From Patagioenas fasciata (Eukaryota > Chordata > Aves > Columbiformes > Columbidae): a DNA stretch of 64,000 nucleotides. Each line of letters begins with the position of its first letter. The stretch's first letter is position 1. The stretch spans positions 37,399,501 through 37,463,500 of the forward strand of contig NC_092526.1 of the NCBI RefSeq assembly GCF_037038585.1. Reading direction: 5' to 3'. Position numbers and translations under genes: made by a program. Positions 1 through 14,000 of this stretch are shown here, in pieces. The notes under the pieces were generated by a model, which saw only the letters and a list, made by a program, of their open reading frames with translations, made no database searches and had not been told where the DNA came from.

Positions 1-609
1 AAATAAAGAAAACATAACACACTGACACTGGGCACCAAGAACTTATTGAAAGATCACACTTTCACAGATACTGTGTTTCATTGCATGCACATTAATCCTC
101 ATCTAGCATCAAAAGCAACTGCAAGTTTACAAACAGAACAACATTTAAAGAGAATCAGAATCAGTCCAACCCACAAACAAACCAAGCAGAGAAAGCTGGA
201 GTACCAGATTCCTAATAAAATACAATGTTAACGTTTCCTTTAAAAAGAGAACAATATATTTCAGTTTATTATCTGTTGAGAAGGAATTCTGTACTGAAAT
301 GTATCATTGTTGAGGATTTTTTTAATTATGCTCTTAATGCTATTCAAGTTCTAGTTTCAACTCCAAATGAAAAGACTGAGAAGTACAACTAAAGGGAAAG
401 TAATTTAAATACTGCCCGTTAGCCTTAGCATTTTAGTCTATAAAATGTCTATAAACGATTATGAATGATAACTATTTTAACTTCATAGGCATAATAATAA
501 ATCTCCACTGCCTTGGACATGTATAGCAAATGACTCTAATATCTGAAAATGAAATCCTTTCACAAAAGCCAAATCAAAGTTCCTTTTGTTGTTGTTGGTT
601 TTTGGTGCT

Positions 610-659
610 TGGTTTTTTTGTTTTGTTTTGTTTTGTTTTTGTTTTGTTTTGTTTTTTTT
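610..659. repeat. (TTTTG)n microsatellite
   Basis: About 50 bases of GTTTT repeats with minor interruptions. Confidence 0.9.
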
Positions 660-774
660 CATTAATTACAGGATACTCCAGACAGGCATACATTTATTTT
701 TTCACAACATTCTGACAGAACTTCCAAATTGCTGATCAACTACACTAAACACTTAAAGCAAGGTGCTTCACAAT

Positions 775-1090
775 AAATGGAACCACGGTGAGGGCTGAGG
801 TTGGCAGGCACTTCTGGAAATGGTCTAGTTCAATCCCCTTGCTCCAAAAAAGCTCAGGTGGAGCACACTGCTTAGGGTCACGTTCCATCAGCTTTTGAAT
901 ATCCTCAAGCATGGACACTCTGCAGCTTCTCTGGGCAACCTGCTCCGGCACCTGAACACCCTCACAACAAAAGGTTTTTTTCCCTTACACTTAAATGGAA
1001 TTTTCTGCACGTCAGTTTGTGTTTGGTACCTTTCACCATGAAGAGGAGCCTGTTTGGCCACTGTCAAACTCTTCAGCAAGGGACACAACA
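775..1090 (-). mobile_element. CR1 LINE 3' fragment, old and decayed
   Basis: Read on the minus strand the block resembles the C-terminal end of CR1 ORF2 and its 3' UTR: GTTGCCCAGAGAAGCTGCAG, then a GGGGATTGAACTAGA-like block that matches the usual GGTTGGAACTAGATGATC of the CR1 tail. It is 5' truncated, has no open frame and is more diverged than the three long copies, so it is probably an older subfamily. Confidence 0.72.
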
Positions 1091-1927
1091 CATGCGTAAA
1101 AGAAATTAAGAGTGCATAGAATCAGCACTTCACAGATCTCATGAAAAATGCAATTAGCTTTGTGTTGCAATGCTTGTGTTAAAGAACAGCTATGCCAGAG
1201 GTTGGAGAAAATTCTTCATCCGCTATTTTTATCCTCCTCTCCAGAAGATGAATGATAGGAGAATCACATGGAAGACGTTTGTCACTTCATCATTGTAATA
1301 TGCCATACTGCTGGGAAAAGGCTTAACATCATTATGCTGCACAGGGGAAGACATTCTTCCTCCTCTTTGCTTACAATGCCATGAAGTAAAAAAAAATACT
1401 TTTGCGTTGATGTTGTGCCTAGTGATGCAAGTGGAATTCCCCCTCAAAATGCATCGTGACTCAGAAAACAATTCATTACAGCTCTAAAGGAGGAGGACTT
1501 CCATTAACAAATCATTGCTGCAGCTACATGTATGAATAAATATAGTACTGAATGCTCTTGTGGCAACACATAATGCTGTCAGCTCTGCCCTCTCCTGCTC
1601 TTTTCTGGGAAATCAGTGCATTACACACCTGATTAGCAAAGCCAGGTGTCCTTAAGGGCTCATCAGAAGACACATCAGATATGTGACACAGTCTCCAGGT
1701 TGCAAAGACATTAAAATTTCATTACAGATATATATCAACATGACCATGGTATAGACTACACCTATTAAAAATAGACAAACATGTTAAAAAATAGATTAAG
1801 CTTCCTAAGGAAGGCAGGTGTTGATTGATGTAGTGACTACCTAGCAAAAAAGTAAGCAAGAAGAGACAGGTAGACAGAAGAGTATATAAAAGTGTAATAG
1901 TCTAAACCATTGTATAACGGTACATAC

Positions 1928-2094
1928 GAGAGCAGGTGCACAGCATCAGCGTGCTGTTTGATGTGGTGTTGTCGATATTTGGAGAAATCATGAAGCATCT
2001 GCAGAGGGTCATGGTGAATGTGAATACGATCTCTGTCCGTCCAGGTTTCCACAGCAACCAAAACAACTCTGGTGTTCAGCTGCTCCTTGTATAT
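1928..2094 (-). CDS. ADAM23: ADAM23 exon 11: metalloprotease-like domain
   Basis: 167 bases after TCTGCCCTTAG, with donor TC|GTATGT. It encodes [20 protein letters not shown] and, further on, [20 protein letters not shown], then DAVHLLS. It ends with two bases carried into an exon that is not in the window; I looked for the next expected block (an FGGVCS-type motif) in 1-1,927 on the minus strand and did not find it. Confidence 0.95.
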
Positions 2095-5000
2095 CTAAGG
2101 GCAGAGACAGGACAGGCACAGGAGTAGAACACTGGGTCAAACAAGGCACAGTCAGCCAGTCAGAGTCAAGCGGAAGGACAAGAGGGATAAAGCAGAAGGG
2201 AAACATGGCAAACAGTTAGCTGGTAATGCCTCGGATTTCCTAAAAGTTACTATTCTGATTAACTTTCAGAAGGGAAAAAAAAACAAACAACAAACACAAA
2301 ACACCACTAAAACTTGTTGCTCTTTTTCTGAGCTATTCCCTTTTATTTAAAATTCTCATGTTGTATAAACTCACTATTGAGTTTTGCAGTAAACCTTTAC
2401 AAAAATGAGGAAAGAAGAAATGTAAAGATACACGAGGTGATTCAAAGAAGAAGACAAAGAATAGCCAGAGCCAGTTCTTAAGATAAATAATTTCTCAGTT
2501 GTCCAATATATCTAAAATTTAATTCACATAATGCTTGATTTTCATTTATAGTATGACCACTTTATGCTACTCAAGTAATTAAGTAAGACTATTAAATTTT
2601 CTATTAATTTTAATGTGACTGTAGCAATAGACAAGGAAACTACGATCAGGCCCTAGTAATTACAAAACAACTTTAAAATATCCATTTTAGTTTTGTGCAC
2701 GATACTTGGTTCTGAAATAAAACTGCTGCTTTCTTAAAGTTCAGGTCATAAATTGGCAAATTTTATTAATCAAGCTTATTCAGAACTTGCAGATCTACAA
2801 AAGATGCACTTGTTACCCACAATAGACAGTTTGCCCATGAAAAGTAATACATGGGACCTGAAGAACATTTACTGATCATACTGAATTATAACCTAAAAGC
2901 ATAGGATAATTAATCCATTTGCTGCCTAATGCATAAAAAAAACCACCAAAGGCAAGTTATTTGGTCACTTCCACGAGGCACCATATTAAATATATACTTT
3001 TATTATATTTTTTCCAAATGATATCTACAATACACAACATCAATTGCAAATATCTTCCTGCAGTTATGACAGATATTTATACTGAATAAACTAGCACTGA
3101 CTAGCATGTTAGTCTTTTCTATCAAGGCAGCATTGTCCTTATAAAGAAGTCAAGACATAGTATTCACCTTAGGAAAAAAGGCAAGAAATATAAGAGCAAA
3201 AAAGAGCAACCAGCTAAGCTCAATTTTATGCAGGAACTTTCAAGGAAAAAAGAATATTAATAGGCTGCAATTTGAGCGAGACTGGCTGAGGACATACACA
3301 GAAACTGGTTAATGACATGGGAAAAATCCATACAATTAAGCCCCAGAAATTATGTATGGGCGGATAAACTAAGATTTTACTTGTGTTTGCCAATGAAGCA
3401 AATGGGAAGGAAAGAATGGAAAATGGGGAAGAGAACCTGGAAGCTTCTGAAAGCCAATATACTTTTCCCAATAATATATCGGTACGAAATACAGCCCACT
3501 GCCTCTGAACCCAAGGGAAGAACAAGGTAGAAATTCCTGCTCCTTTTCATGCTTTGTTTAAAGAAAACGCCATTAAGATGTGATTCTAGTAACTTTTCTT
3601 CAGACCAGCATTTTCAAACCATTACACAAAAACATTCCAAAACGCTTCCAGTATTTAATGTATTATGAACACATTCACCTACACTTTCAATATATATACA
3701 GTATATATAATACTTTATATGTAAGATATTAAGAACAACTACTGCATTGCTTCCTCCAAACTAAAAAAACTGTTGACTATGTTTTGCACTGAATCATATC
3801 ACACAGTTCTATTGGTATCAATAATGTCACATGGAAAGGGGATTGGAGTCAGAATTTTGCCAGCCATTGTACTCAGCACTACTAGAGAATCCATCCTGTT
3901 TTCACTATGCACACAGCTCTGAAGTTATGGAGTCACTACACGTATATCAAAAAGAGAAAAAAAAATTACCACAAATCTTACTTTTAGTTTAGACACTTTA
4001 TGTGAAATTGGTCTAAATTTAGTCACAGATAGAAGTGTGGTATCTGTGTCAGTGCCACCCATTTATAATGCACTACAATGGGATTTTGTTTGTTTTTAAG
4101 CTATAAATACAGATTTCTAAAAAAGAATTTTTATTCACATTTTCTTTCTCCCAACAAATATGCATATCCTTTGTGAACTATACTCACTGCTTCAACCACT
4201 TGTGGTTAGATTTGTGTCACAAATCTAAACTCTATTAAATCTCATTCTTAAGCAGTGACAGATACTGAAAACTCCTTCAAGTTTCCAATCTCCTCTGCCA
4301 GGGGTGAACTGGCAGCTGCAACCTTTGAGGAAAACGTGAAGGATAATCTGGTGGTTTCTTACACATCCACTCCAGGCTATTCTTCTGTCATTTTTATAGC
4401 TACTCATTTTTTTAATCCTGGTATCTGTTCACGTTAACTGTTTAAATACAGCACTAAACTACCAAAGTCAGTGAGACAGTTTTCAGAAGAAACATCGATA
4501 CTTACAGCATCTACAAGGTTTACCACGGACTTTGCAAAATTGTTTGTGTATGCACTTGAAGAACGGTGCTTTTTGAACTAAAAGAATAAAAAGTAGAACA
4601 CAGTGAGAACTGCAATATTTATTACTAATTATTTTTACAGCAAGAAAGGAAAATTAATATTTAAGAAAGAGTAAGGGAAAAACTATAGACGAGCTGTATT
4701 ACAAATTCTGCTTCCTAATTTCTGTGCGTGTCATTACACAAGTCCCCTCTATTCCAAGACAAATTTTCCAAAGGTGATGATATGGTATCTGAACATGAAT
4801 CCATGACTTTCAAAAGCCATAAGATTATAAACCAAAATTGCATTATTAGACAATAGGATTTTTGCAGGCAGGAAAAAAAAGTCTTCAAAATTTCACAGAA
4901 AAGGAACACAAAATTGCATAGAACAAAGCGGTAAGAAGTCTCCATTAAAAAACTCGTACTAATTTCAGCTACTGATTAAAAGCAACAAAACTTATCACCT

Positions 5001-8000
5001 CATGAGCAAACGTTACCAAGTTCCACAGAAGTGTCAGCGATTCCCACTCCAAAACAAAGTACCCAAGCTTGGCCAGAAGTAGAAATGTAAAATGCTTTGG
5101 AAAATGTTCTTAGTTTTTACAAAAGTATTTAAACACCAAAATCAATACATAACATGATGTGTTCATGCACTAAAACAGAAATTAACCTGAGTAAGTCAGT
5201 AAAAAGTGCAACAACCTGATTAAATGTTTAGCTGTGTTTAGTGTTCCAGGAAAGGAAAAATTCATGAAAATACTTAACACCACAATGGCCAAATGGGTTT
5301 TACGACAGTTCTTCCAAGACAGACCCTTGCTGCAGGAGAAATCTGCCCTCTACTGGTAAGCAGAAAACCTTACATTTAGTGAGCTCCTGGACTGGCAGGT
5401 TTTGACTTATAGTTGTGAACATTTCCTTAATTATATCCATTTTGTTCCTTGAAAATAATTATTATCTGTTTCTGAGTCACTGACAGCCCTGAAGCAAAAA
5501 ATCTTGAATGCTCGTGATCTAAAGCTCTAACAAATAAACCCCAAGACATCAGTTGGTGTCTGTAACAAATAGTGAACAGGATGTTTGTCCTTTAAGCACC
5601 TCTGGAATAGGAGAGGCCAGAGGAAACAGACATAGAAATATTCTCTCTTCAAAAGCAACACCAACCACAGACCCCCAAAAACACAACAAAATGTCCTTGA
5701 CTTCAGTGACTGTTCCCTACCCCTGAACAACTAATTGGAATAGTATCCTAGCAGGTGGCTTTACAAGTGAAAACAATTAAAATTTCCGTCCCTACTCCTT
5801 CCATCCATTCAAATTCCCCCCACAGTGCTGAACTGACACAGTCATTTTTGCCCAGACAATTTCTGCAATTTATTGAACAGATGAGGGAAGGTTGTATCAT
5901 CTGTCTATTCAGCACTGGAACAAGTACAAAATACTGCACCCTGTTCTGCTATCTGCTATTTCTGGCTCTTAGAAACCATCCTGCAGCATTGACAAAAGAG
6001 CCTGTAACAACATAAAAGCATTGGGAACACAAGCAGTAGAGGGAGAGATGCAAGGAGCTCTTACAGAAACTTCCCAGTTTATTTTACTTGCACATAAAAG
6101 AAGCAGAAACTGTTTTATTAGCAGAATTTGTTTTTAAAACAGGTCTTGCTCACACAGTGATGAAGTCATACTAAGAGCTGATGATCCTTATTTGCCTCTT
6201 AGTCAATGAACAGCTGAAAAAGCCAAGTTGAGACATGGGCTCAGAACAAGGCCCAATCAAGTTGTTTTTAGAGTAACTCACTGTCGGTGGCAGTATATTC
6301 TTTGTTACTAGAAAACTTATAAACTTACACTGAGTATTTCTCTATAACAGATATGCTCTAGTTAAAACATAGCTAGTGGCCTCAAATTTATGATGCTTTT
6401 CAAAAAGGGTCTATAAAATAGTAGTTTAGGTTTACAAAACTCATTATTCCCCAGGCACCTCTCTCCTGATTTTTCGTAAGCATAACACACAGACAATTTC
6501 ATAGCCTTACTTGGCATAATTAGAGAAAGCAGTAACATTTAAATAACAAATTTCACTTAGTCTGATTATTTCAAGCCATCCCTCGAGAGAAAAAGGAGAA
6601 AAAAAAAAATAAGTGTTTGTGTTTTTTTTTTAATCAAGACAAACACTCTCTGAATTGAACAAACAACTTCTTTGGCACTTCATTATGTATTCTGTTTATA
6701 AGTGTGGAATAGCCAGGAAGAACAATCAAGTAGTTTTGACTATATGCTTTTCTTCATTAAAATTTGAGTTACTAAAACTAAACTCAAAGTAACAAGTTCT
6801 GACCTCTTTCTTTGTTACTTTAAGGATAGGATGTAATTTCACAGAATCACTGTCCAGGCGGGTTTGAATGTCTGCAGAGAAGGAGACTCCACAACACCCC
6901 TGGGCAGCCTGTTCCAGTGTTCTGTCACCCCCACTGAGAAGAAGTCCCTTCTCAAATTTAAGTGGAACCTCTTGTGTTCCAGTCTGAACCCATCACCCCT
7001 TGTCCTACTGTTAGTTGTCACCTAGAAGAGCCTGGTTCCATCCTCGTGACACTCACCCTTTACATATCTGTGAACATTAATAAGGTCACCCCTCAGTCTC
7101 CTCTTCTCCAGGCTCAAGAGCCCCAGCTCCCTCAGCCTTTCCTCACACGGGAGATGCTCCATTCCCTTAATCATCATTGTTGCCCTGCGCTGGACTCTCT
7201 CCAGCAGTTCCCTGTCCTTCTGGATTGAGGGGCCCAGAACTGGACACAATATTCCAGGTGTGGTCTCACCAGGGCAGAGTATAGGTGCAGGAGAACCTCT
7301 CTCGACCTACTAACCACCCCCCTTCTAATCCACCCCAGGTACCATTGGCCTTCCTGGCCACAAGGGCCCAGTGCTGGCTCATGGTCACCCTGCTGTCCAC
7401 CAGGACCCCCAGGTCCCTTTCCCCTACACTGCTCTCTAATAGGTCATTCCCCAACTTATACTGGAACCTGGGGTTGTTCCTAACCAGATGACAGACTCTA
7501 CGCTTTCCCTTGTTATATGTCATTACATTTTTCCCTGCCCAACTCTCCAGCCTGTCCAGGTCTCTGGATGGCAGCACAGCCTCTGGCGTGTCAGCCACTC
7601 CTCCCAGCTTGGTGTCATCAGCAAACTTGCTGACAGTCACTCTATTCCCTCGTCCAAATCATTGATGAATAATACAAGCCCCAGTACTGACCCTTGAGGC
7701 ACTCCACTAGATACAGGCCTCCAACTGGACTCCACCCCGTTGACCACGACTCTCTGGCTTCTTCCCTTCAGCCAGTTCGCAGTCCACCTCACTACTCGAT
7801 CAGCCAGACCACACACCCTCAGTTTAGTTGTAAGGATGCTGTGGGAGACTGTGTCAAATGCCTTACTCAAGTCAAGATAGACCACATCCACCGCCCAACC
7901 ATCATCCATCCACCTCGTTAGGTCCTCATAAAAGTCAATGAGGTTGGTCAAGCATGACTTCCCCTTGTGAAGCCATGCTGACTGCCTCTAATGACCCTCT

Positions 8001-11000
8001 TATCCCTGAGATGACTTGAGATGGCACCAAGGAGAAGTCGTTCCATCAGTTTCTCAGGGATGGAGGTGAGGCTGACCCGTCTATAGTTACCCAGGTCCTC
8101 CTTCTTGCCCTTTTTGAAGACTGGAGTGACATTTGCTTTCCTCCAGTCCCCAGGCACCTCTCCTGTTTCCCAAGACTTGGCAAAGATGATGGAGAGCGGT
8201 CCAGCAATGACCTCAGCCAGCTCCCTCAGCACCCGCGGGTGCAACCCATCCAGACCCATGAATTTATGGATGTCCAGATTGCCTAACTGCTCCCTAACCC
8301 AGTCCTCATCAACTCAGGCAAACTCCTTCATTGTCCTGCCTTCCTCTGGGGCCTCAGCGGTACGGGGGGCTTCTCAGGACAGCCTCCAGCAGAGTAGACA
8401 GCGACAAAGAAGGCATTCAGTAACTCTGCCTTCTCTGTATCTTCTGTCACCAGGGCACCCACCTCATTCATCAGTGGGCCTACATTGCCTTTGGTCCACT
8501 TGTGCATACCCAGCAGTTCCCTGTTTAACCACGCAGGTCTCCTGGTTCCCTGCCTTGATTTCCTGCGTGTCGGGATGCTCTGATCTTGTGCCCAGTAGAA
8601 ACAGTCCCTGAACACTAACCAACTATCTTAGGCCCCTTTACCTTCCAGCAGCCTTGCCCATGGGATTTCCCCCAGCAATTGCCTGAAAAGGCCAAAGTTT
8701 GCCCTGCTGAAATCCAGGGTTGCAATTCTGCTTGCTATCCTGTTTCTGCCACAGGAGATCCTGAACTCCACCCTCTCATGGTCACTGCAACCAAGGCAGC
8801 CCTCAACCTTTACCGCTTCAACCAGATCCTCCTTGTTAGTGAGGATGAGGTCCAGCAGTGCACCTCTCCTCGTCAGCTCCTCCCACCCTTTGCATCAGAA
8901 AGTTATTGTCAAGGCACTGGAGGAACCTCCTGGACTGTGTCTGGCTGGCTGAATAGTCCTTTCAGCAAACACCGGGGAAGTTAAAATCTCACGTAAAGAG
9001 AAACTCCACCACCACGCCTGGCTGGCCTGTCTTTCCTGAGAAGCACATAGCCATCCATGACCATATTCCAGTCATGTGTGCTGTCCCACCATGTCTCTGT
9101 AATTGCCACCAGGTCATCATCTCCTGTCCTAACACAGGTTTCTAACTCCTCCTGCTTATTCCCCATACTGCACGCATTGGTGTCCAGGCATTGCAGAGAG
9201 CGAGCTGAGCACACCGATTTCACCCCAGGGGTATGGGAGGCCTCCCAGCCTTCAACAACTCTAGAGTGATACCCTACTGATGCAAGCCTAGTTACCACCC
9301 CATCCCCGTTCGAGTCTAAAGCTCTCCAAATGAGCCCTGCTAATTCCTGTCCCAGCATCCTTTTGCCCCTGTGAGATAAACCTTTCCCAAGTATCACTGT
9401 TTGGACTGGTGTCTCGTAAAACCAGTCATTACCACAGAACCCAAAGCCCTGCCTGTAGCACCAGTCCTGTAGCCAGTTGTTTACAGACCGAATTTTTCTA
9501 TTCCATCCCATGTTATCACTCAAAACTGGAAGGAGGGAAGAGAAAATCATTTGAGCCCCAGACTCTTTTACCATCCGTCCTAAGGCCTTGAAATCTTTTA
9601 GAAGGTTTAGTGTGTTTGTTCTGGACATAAATGTTTTGTTGCTTTACTTTGTTGGTTATGGGCATATTAAATTATTGGTATGATACAAACATGTTTCAGA
9701 CGTATTTTGAATCTATAATTGCTGTGGAAAATCTTAGGCAACATTAAGCATTATTAAGTATTATGGCCTATACTGTGTCTTACAGTACAAATGTTGGCAG
9801 CTATTAAATATTTGACCCAAAAGTAGCTGATGTAGCATAGTGCTGTACATCAACCTCCAAATTCTAATCAAAAGGAAGATTATCACCAAATTTATATACT
9901 TACCATTTTATGGTCATTGACTATCATGAGTTCCAGATATTTCATTTCTTCAAAGACACCACGAGATACCTGATGGATTGAAGAAGTTCTCTGAGAAATC
10001 ACAAAGTTGTAGTGATTTAAAAAAATAACTGCAGCTGATCTAACAGGATTACCCATAAATATTATGTAGGGTGTGTAAACCTGTGAAAACTGGTTCAGAC
10101 GTTCAAGTAGGGTAAATAATCATAACTCCAGTGACTTAGTGAGTTATGATAGACACAAGCAGAGAATCTGAGTCACATCAATAAGAATGTTTTGAATCTA
10201 TTCTTATTAGTACAGCACAGAAGCCACCCCTGCTTCCCTTCTCTCTTATTTCACAAAGGAAAAGAATCTCAAGCACTAAAAACTCTTGGTCTACTGTACT
10301 ATTCATCACAGATTTAATGGTGAGGGAAGTTACTAAAAACAGATGTGCTCTCAAAAACATGCAACTCAGAGAAGAAATACAGATTAATCTCCTTTACCTC
10401 AATTATTCCCCTAACTGACAAAAATGCTTGTGCAGACCATGAGGACTGTCCACTTCTGTTCTATCAATAACCCAGTTCTGGGTGTCCTCATTTGAATTTT
10501 TAATTTAATCATGCTACTTAATGAGCCAAAAGAAAATAAAGTCAGATATCTACAAAGTAGCAAGGCTTCCATTATTCTTTATTCTCAAGCAGACTCAAAA
10601 CTTAACATTCTAAACTCATTTTCACTACCAAACTTCCATTCAATTGATGTATAGTATTGCGGTCACTTCAAAATTTCATGTACTTTTCTCCAAATATTCT
10701 ATTTTTAAAGACTAATATTCTTGTTTTATCATTTGATAATTCTATTATGTGACAATATTAAGCTACCAAAAATATTTGTTTTCTAAAGCCCTTGTTCTCT
10801 CAACAGTAAAAAATACAGCAATTAGTGGGTTTGATTGTTATTATAAATGGTTTTAACTAAAGTCACACTTCTACTCACTGCTCTCTTTCTTCTCTTTCTC
10901 CTCAGCCACTGTAGTTCAGACAGAAAGGGCCATTCAGAACTAGATTCAGTCTCTGTACAAATTACAATTTAAGAATTTCATGGCATTATTTTGAACTACT

Positions 11001-14000
11001 TATGTACACTATCCAAACCAAAAGTAGACTAAGATCACCAAAATTAGAAGAACCGTTGATACTGAAAAGTTCTTTTTTTAAAAATACACGAATGTAAAAT
11101 ACTTAATATCAAACCCCAAGTCATTTAGAAATCTAAAGCTAGAGTTAAAGCATGCAACAGGAGATAAAGAGATTTTCATCTAGGCTTAGAATATATGCTT
11201 TCTGCCATCTTATGTCCTCAGTAGCTTTAATATCACTGAGGAAATTACATGATTTGCAGAAGAAAGCTAAATACAGGTCTTCAGGGATGGAAATCTTACA
11301 GCTGCTTTTTTTTTTGACAACTCTAAATTCCACTACAATAATTGTGAAAACAGGCTAGTATGTATTTTTCAAGTTTTTCTAAATAATCAGCAATTTTATA
11401 TAGACTGTTAGCCTAATATTCATTTTTTTCAAGTTATATATACAATTATTTCAAATATTGAAAAAACATACCAGTATCCTGCAGCTGCTTGGAGCCTTGT
11501 GTTCCGTACGTTCTTTGGATGATATGTGGCCTACTTTTACTTTCCTGAAAGATATGTGACATTTCCTTCCAATTAATAATGTCAAGTGAATATTAGGCAC
11601 CTCTTTCAGTATTTCTCATTCTTATAATTTTTCCATAAAATGCAAGCAACCATAGTACCAACTTGGCATACTACTAATTTGAAGCAATCTGTTTGCAAAT
11701 CATAGAGCCTCTCTCTGCTTTAGCACATTTACTGACCTGTACAACTGAAGTGTCACAGATGTCAGAGATTACTAGAAAATAGTCCTTTAAAAGCCTTAGT
11801 GTTAGAGAACACAGACTGTTTATTCCAATAAATCAAATTAGAATATATATCTAGTTGAAGCCTTCCTCCCACAGATGAAAAGCAACTATTACTATTTATG
11901 ACAAAAATGTATCTTTCTAATTGCAGCAAAATGCAAGAAAGTAATCAACACACTATCCTTAACATGATTATTTCACCCTGTTTTATTGGTGTATACAATA
12001 TTTAAAACATGAGAAGCCTTTTAATGCATATTTTCTTTAGAAGTCTGACACACCCCAAATCACCATATTTTGGTATCTGCTTTAGAAAACAACTGTATTT
12101 TCTTCTGTAATGCCTCCGCTGCAGAGGCTGCCGAAACAAGCATTTCTTTTCAAAGGGTAGCATACTACTATTCTATAACTTCTATAAGAAATACATGACA
12201 CATCAAAGGAAAATACTGCATATTTTTGCTAAGTTTTTCGAGGGATTGGGGGGGCAGGAGGCAGAACAGTTTTATATTCTATCTACTATAGTTAAGGTTA
12301 ATCAAGCTGAATAAACTACATGCTGAAGGCGGTGTCCAAGATATTTATCTCATGTAGCAGAAGCAAAAAATGAACTTCTGAAAGCTCTCTGTAGCTGTAT
12401 TATTTTGATCTCCATGAGTCTGAGAAAAACATTGATCTTATCTGCCTTCTTGTCTTTTATAATTCTACTTGAATCCTCAGAGTTGGCAGACAGCATCTCA
12501 CTTTTATAACTAGACCTTTTGCTCTAATTCTAAGTTTTACTGAAATACAACACTGATAGAGATCTTGGTTTCCTTTGTCCACCCAAGCAAGAAAACAGTT
12601 TAGTCAAATTCTCCTCTGCCTACTATATGGATACCATTGTATAAATATAATCTCCATGAATTTACTGTATTCTGTGCTGTCAGTTTTCTGCCTTATAACA
12701 AAATACATTACATAGCTTAACACATGGCATGTAACATTATTCCTGAGGAGGCTGAGAAATCTTTTTGGATGTAATGTTTGTGTGTCTCTACAGTTTCATT
12801 TACAGCCCAATAATTGACCATCCAGATGATACAGATTTCTCTGAATGTTGATCCAGTTTCTTTGAAAGTGTCAGGAGTCAAGAGATTTTGCAGATCTTTC
12901 TTTGGGTTGTAAATTCAGCTTTACAGGCACTAAAACACACCAGTTCAGCAGCATTGCATTATTTGTCACACATATTTGTCTAAGTACTAGAGCAAGACCA
13001 GCCTGAGAGCTGTGATACAGCATCTGGAATATATCCCACAGACTAAGCAGGATACAAACCTGACAAATTCTCCACCTCAATACTGCAGAATCATTTCACT
13101 GAAAATCACTCAAATCTTTGCACCATTGAACTCTACCTGGTTTTACTGCTGTCTGTGAAACTGAGTCAGTTCTATTAACAGCTAATGTTTTAAGAACAGC
13201 TGTATTATAACACTTAAGTACAAAATTAATAATAGTTAGCAATATATTTACATAAATGCAGTCCTGCATGCTGATCCAGCATAGTCCTATATTTGAATAT
13301 GCTGGATCAGAATCATTTAAGCTATACGGTGACCACTGCCTTAACACATAAAGTGTAAGATACCCAGATATCATTATCTACCTCATTAAGCCCTTTGTGG
13401 AAACAAAAGAGCAATCTGACCCAACTATTTAGAGAGGGATGAATGAATGACTTCCAGAGATCCCTTCTGTGAATGCATAAATCCTTTAGTTCATGTACGA
13501 GAGCAAATTGATAAACAATTTTTGACAGTCCATAACTATGGAAACAGTCTTATTAGCCTACCCACAACATCTAAATGATCAACTATAACTAAGAAAAAAA
13601 TCAAAGAAAAGCAGAGAAAAATCTTAGGTCATTCACACTTACACATTTCTTACTTAAATAACTTCCAGTCAAGTGTTTTAAAATACTTTTGTTTTTCATA
13701 TGACTACATGAGAGAAGTCACTAATTTATCCATTTATTCTAATACTTCCATTTGTTATTCCTTGAGCACTATCTTTCCCAAATGAAATAAATTAGATAAA
13801 AATAAACTTACTGCACTGTGAGTCAGATCCATCGGTTCTATCAAGTACAAATAGGTACTATCTTCAAACATGCCACTAGAACGTGGAGAAAAAGAAGTGA
13901 TATTTAGGATTACATGGCAACTAACTTGATGCCAGCATATGGTTTTTGACAACACAAAACCAAACTTAGGGCTGAAAAACTGATCAGTATTAAAATGAAT

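Larger units (their letters stand above)
1..1927 (-). other. ADAM23 intron 11 (partial)
   Basis: AT-rich, non-coding. Holds a TTTTG microsatellite (610-659) and a decayed CR1 3' fragment (775-1,090). No further ADAM23 exon was found here. Confidence 0.85.
6838..9628 (-). mobile_element. CR1 LINE copy A, long but internally deleted
   Basis: A non-LTR retrotransposon of the CR1 family. On the minus strand it starts with the C-terminal part of ORF1, continues through ORF2 endonuclease and reverse transcriptase, and ends with ATTCTGTGAAA at 6,838. Compared with copies B and C it lacks about 205 bases in the endonuclease (near 8,988), about 180 bases in the linker (near 8,497) and about 86 bases of the 3' UTR (near 6,851). 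It also has several frameshifts. The 5' boundary near 9,628 is approximate. Same strand as ADAM23. Confidence 0.95.
4578..9903 (-). other. ADAM23 intron 9
   Basis: 5.3 kb intron between exons 9 and 10. The part 4,578-6,837 is AT-rich with nothing recognisable. CR1 copy A fills 6,838-9,628 in the same orientation as the gene. The remaining 275 bases are ordinary intron. Confidence 0.85.

Noticed and set aside
1..1927. Next ADAM23 exon (exon 12)
   Set aside because: The expected protease-domain block with an FGGVCS-type motif was not found on the minus strand here; it must lie outside the window.
8105..8611. 168-codon frame on the plus strand inside CR1 copy A (and similar frames at 16,063-16,458 and 28,231-28,530)
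   Set aside because: Antisense shadow of the CR1 reverse transcriptase; the sense frame carries the RT motifs.
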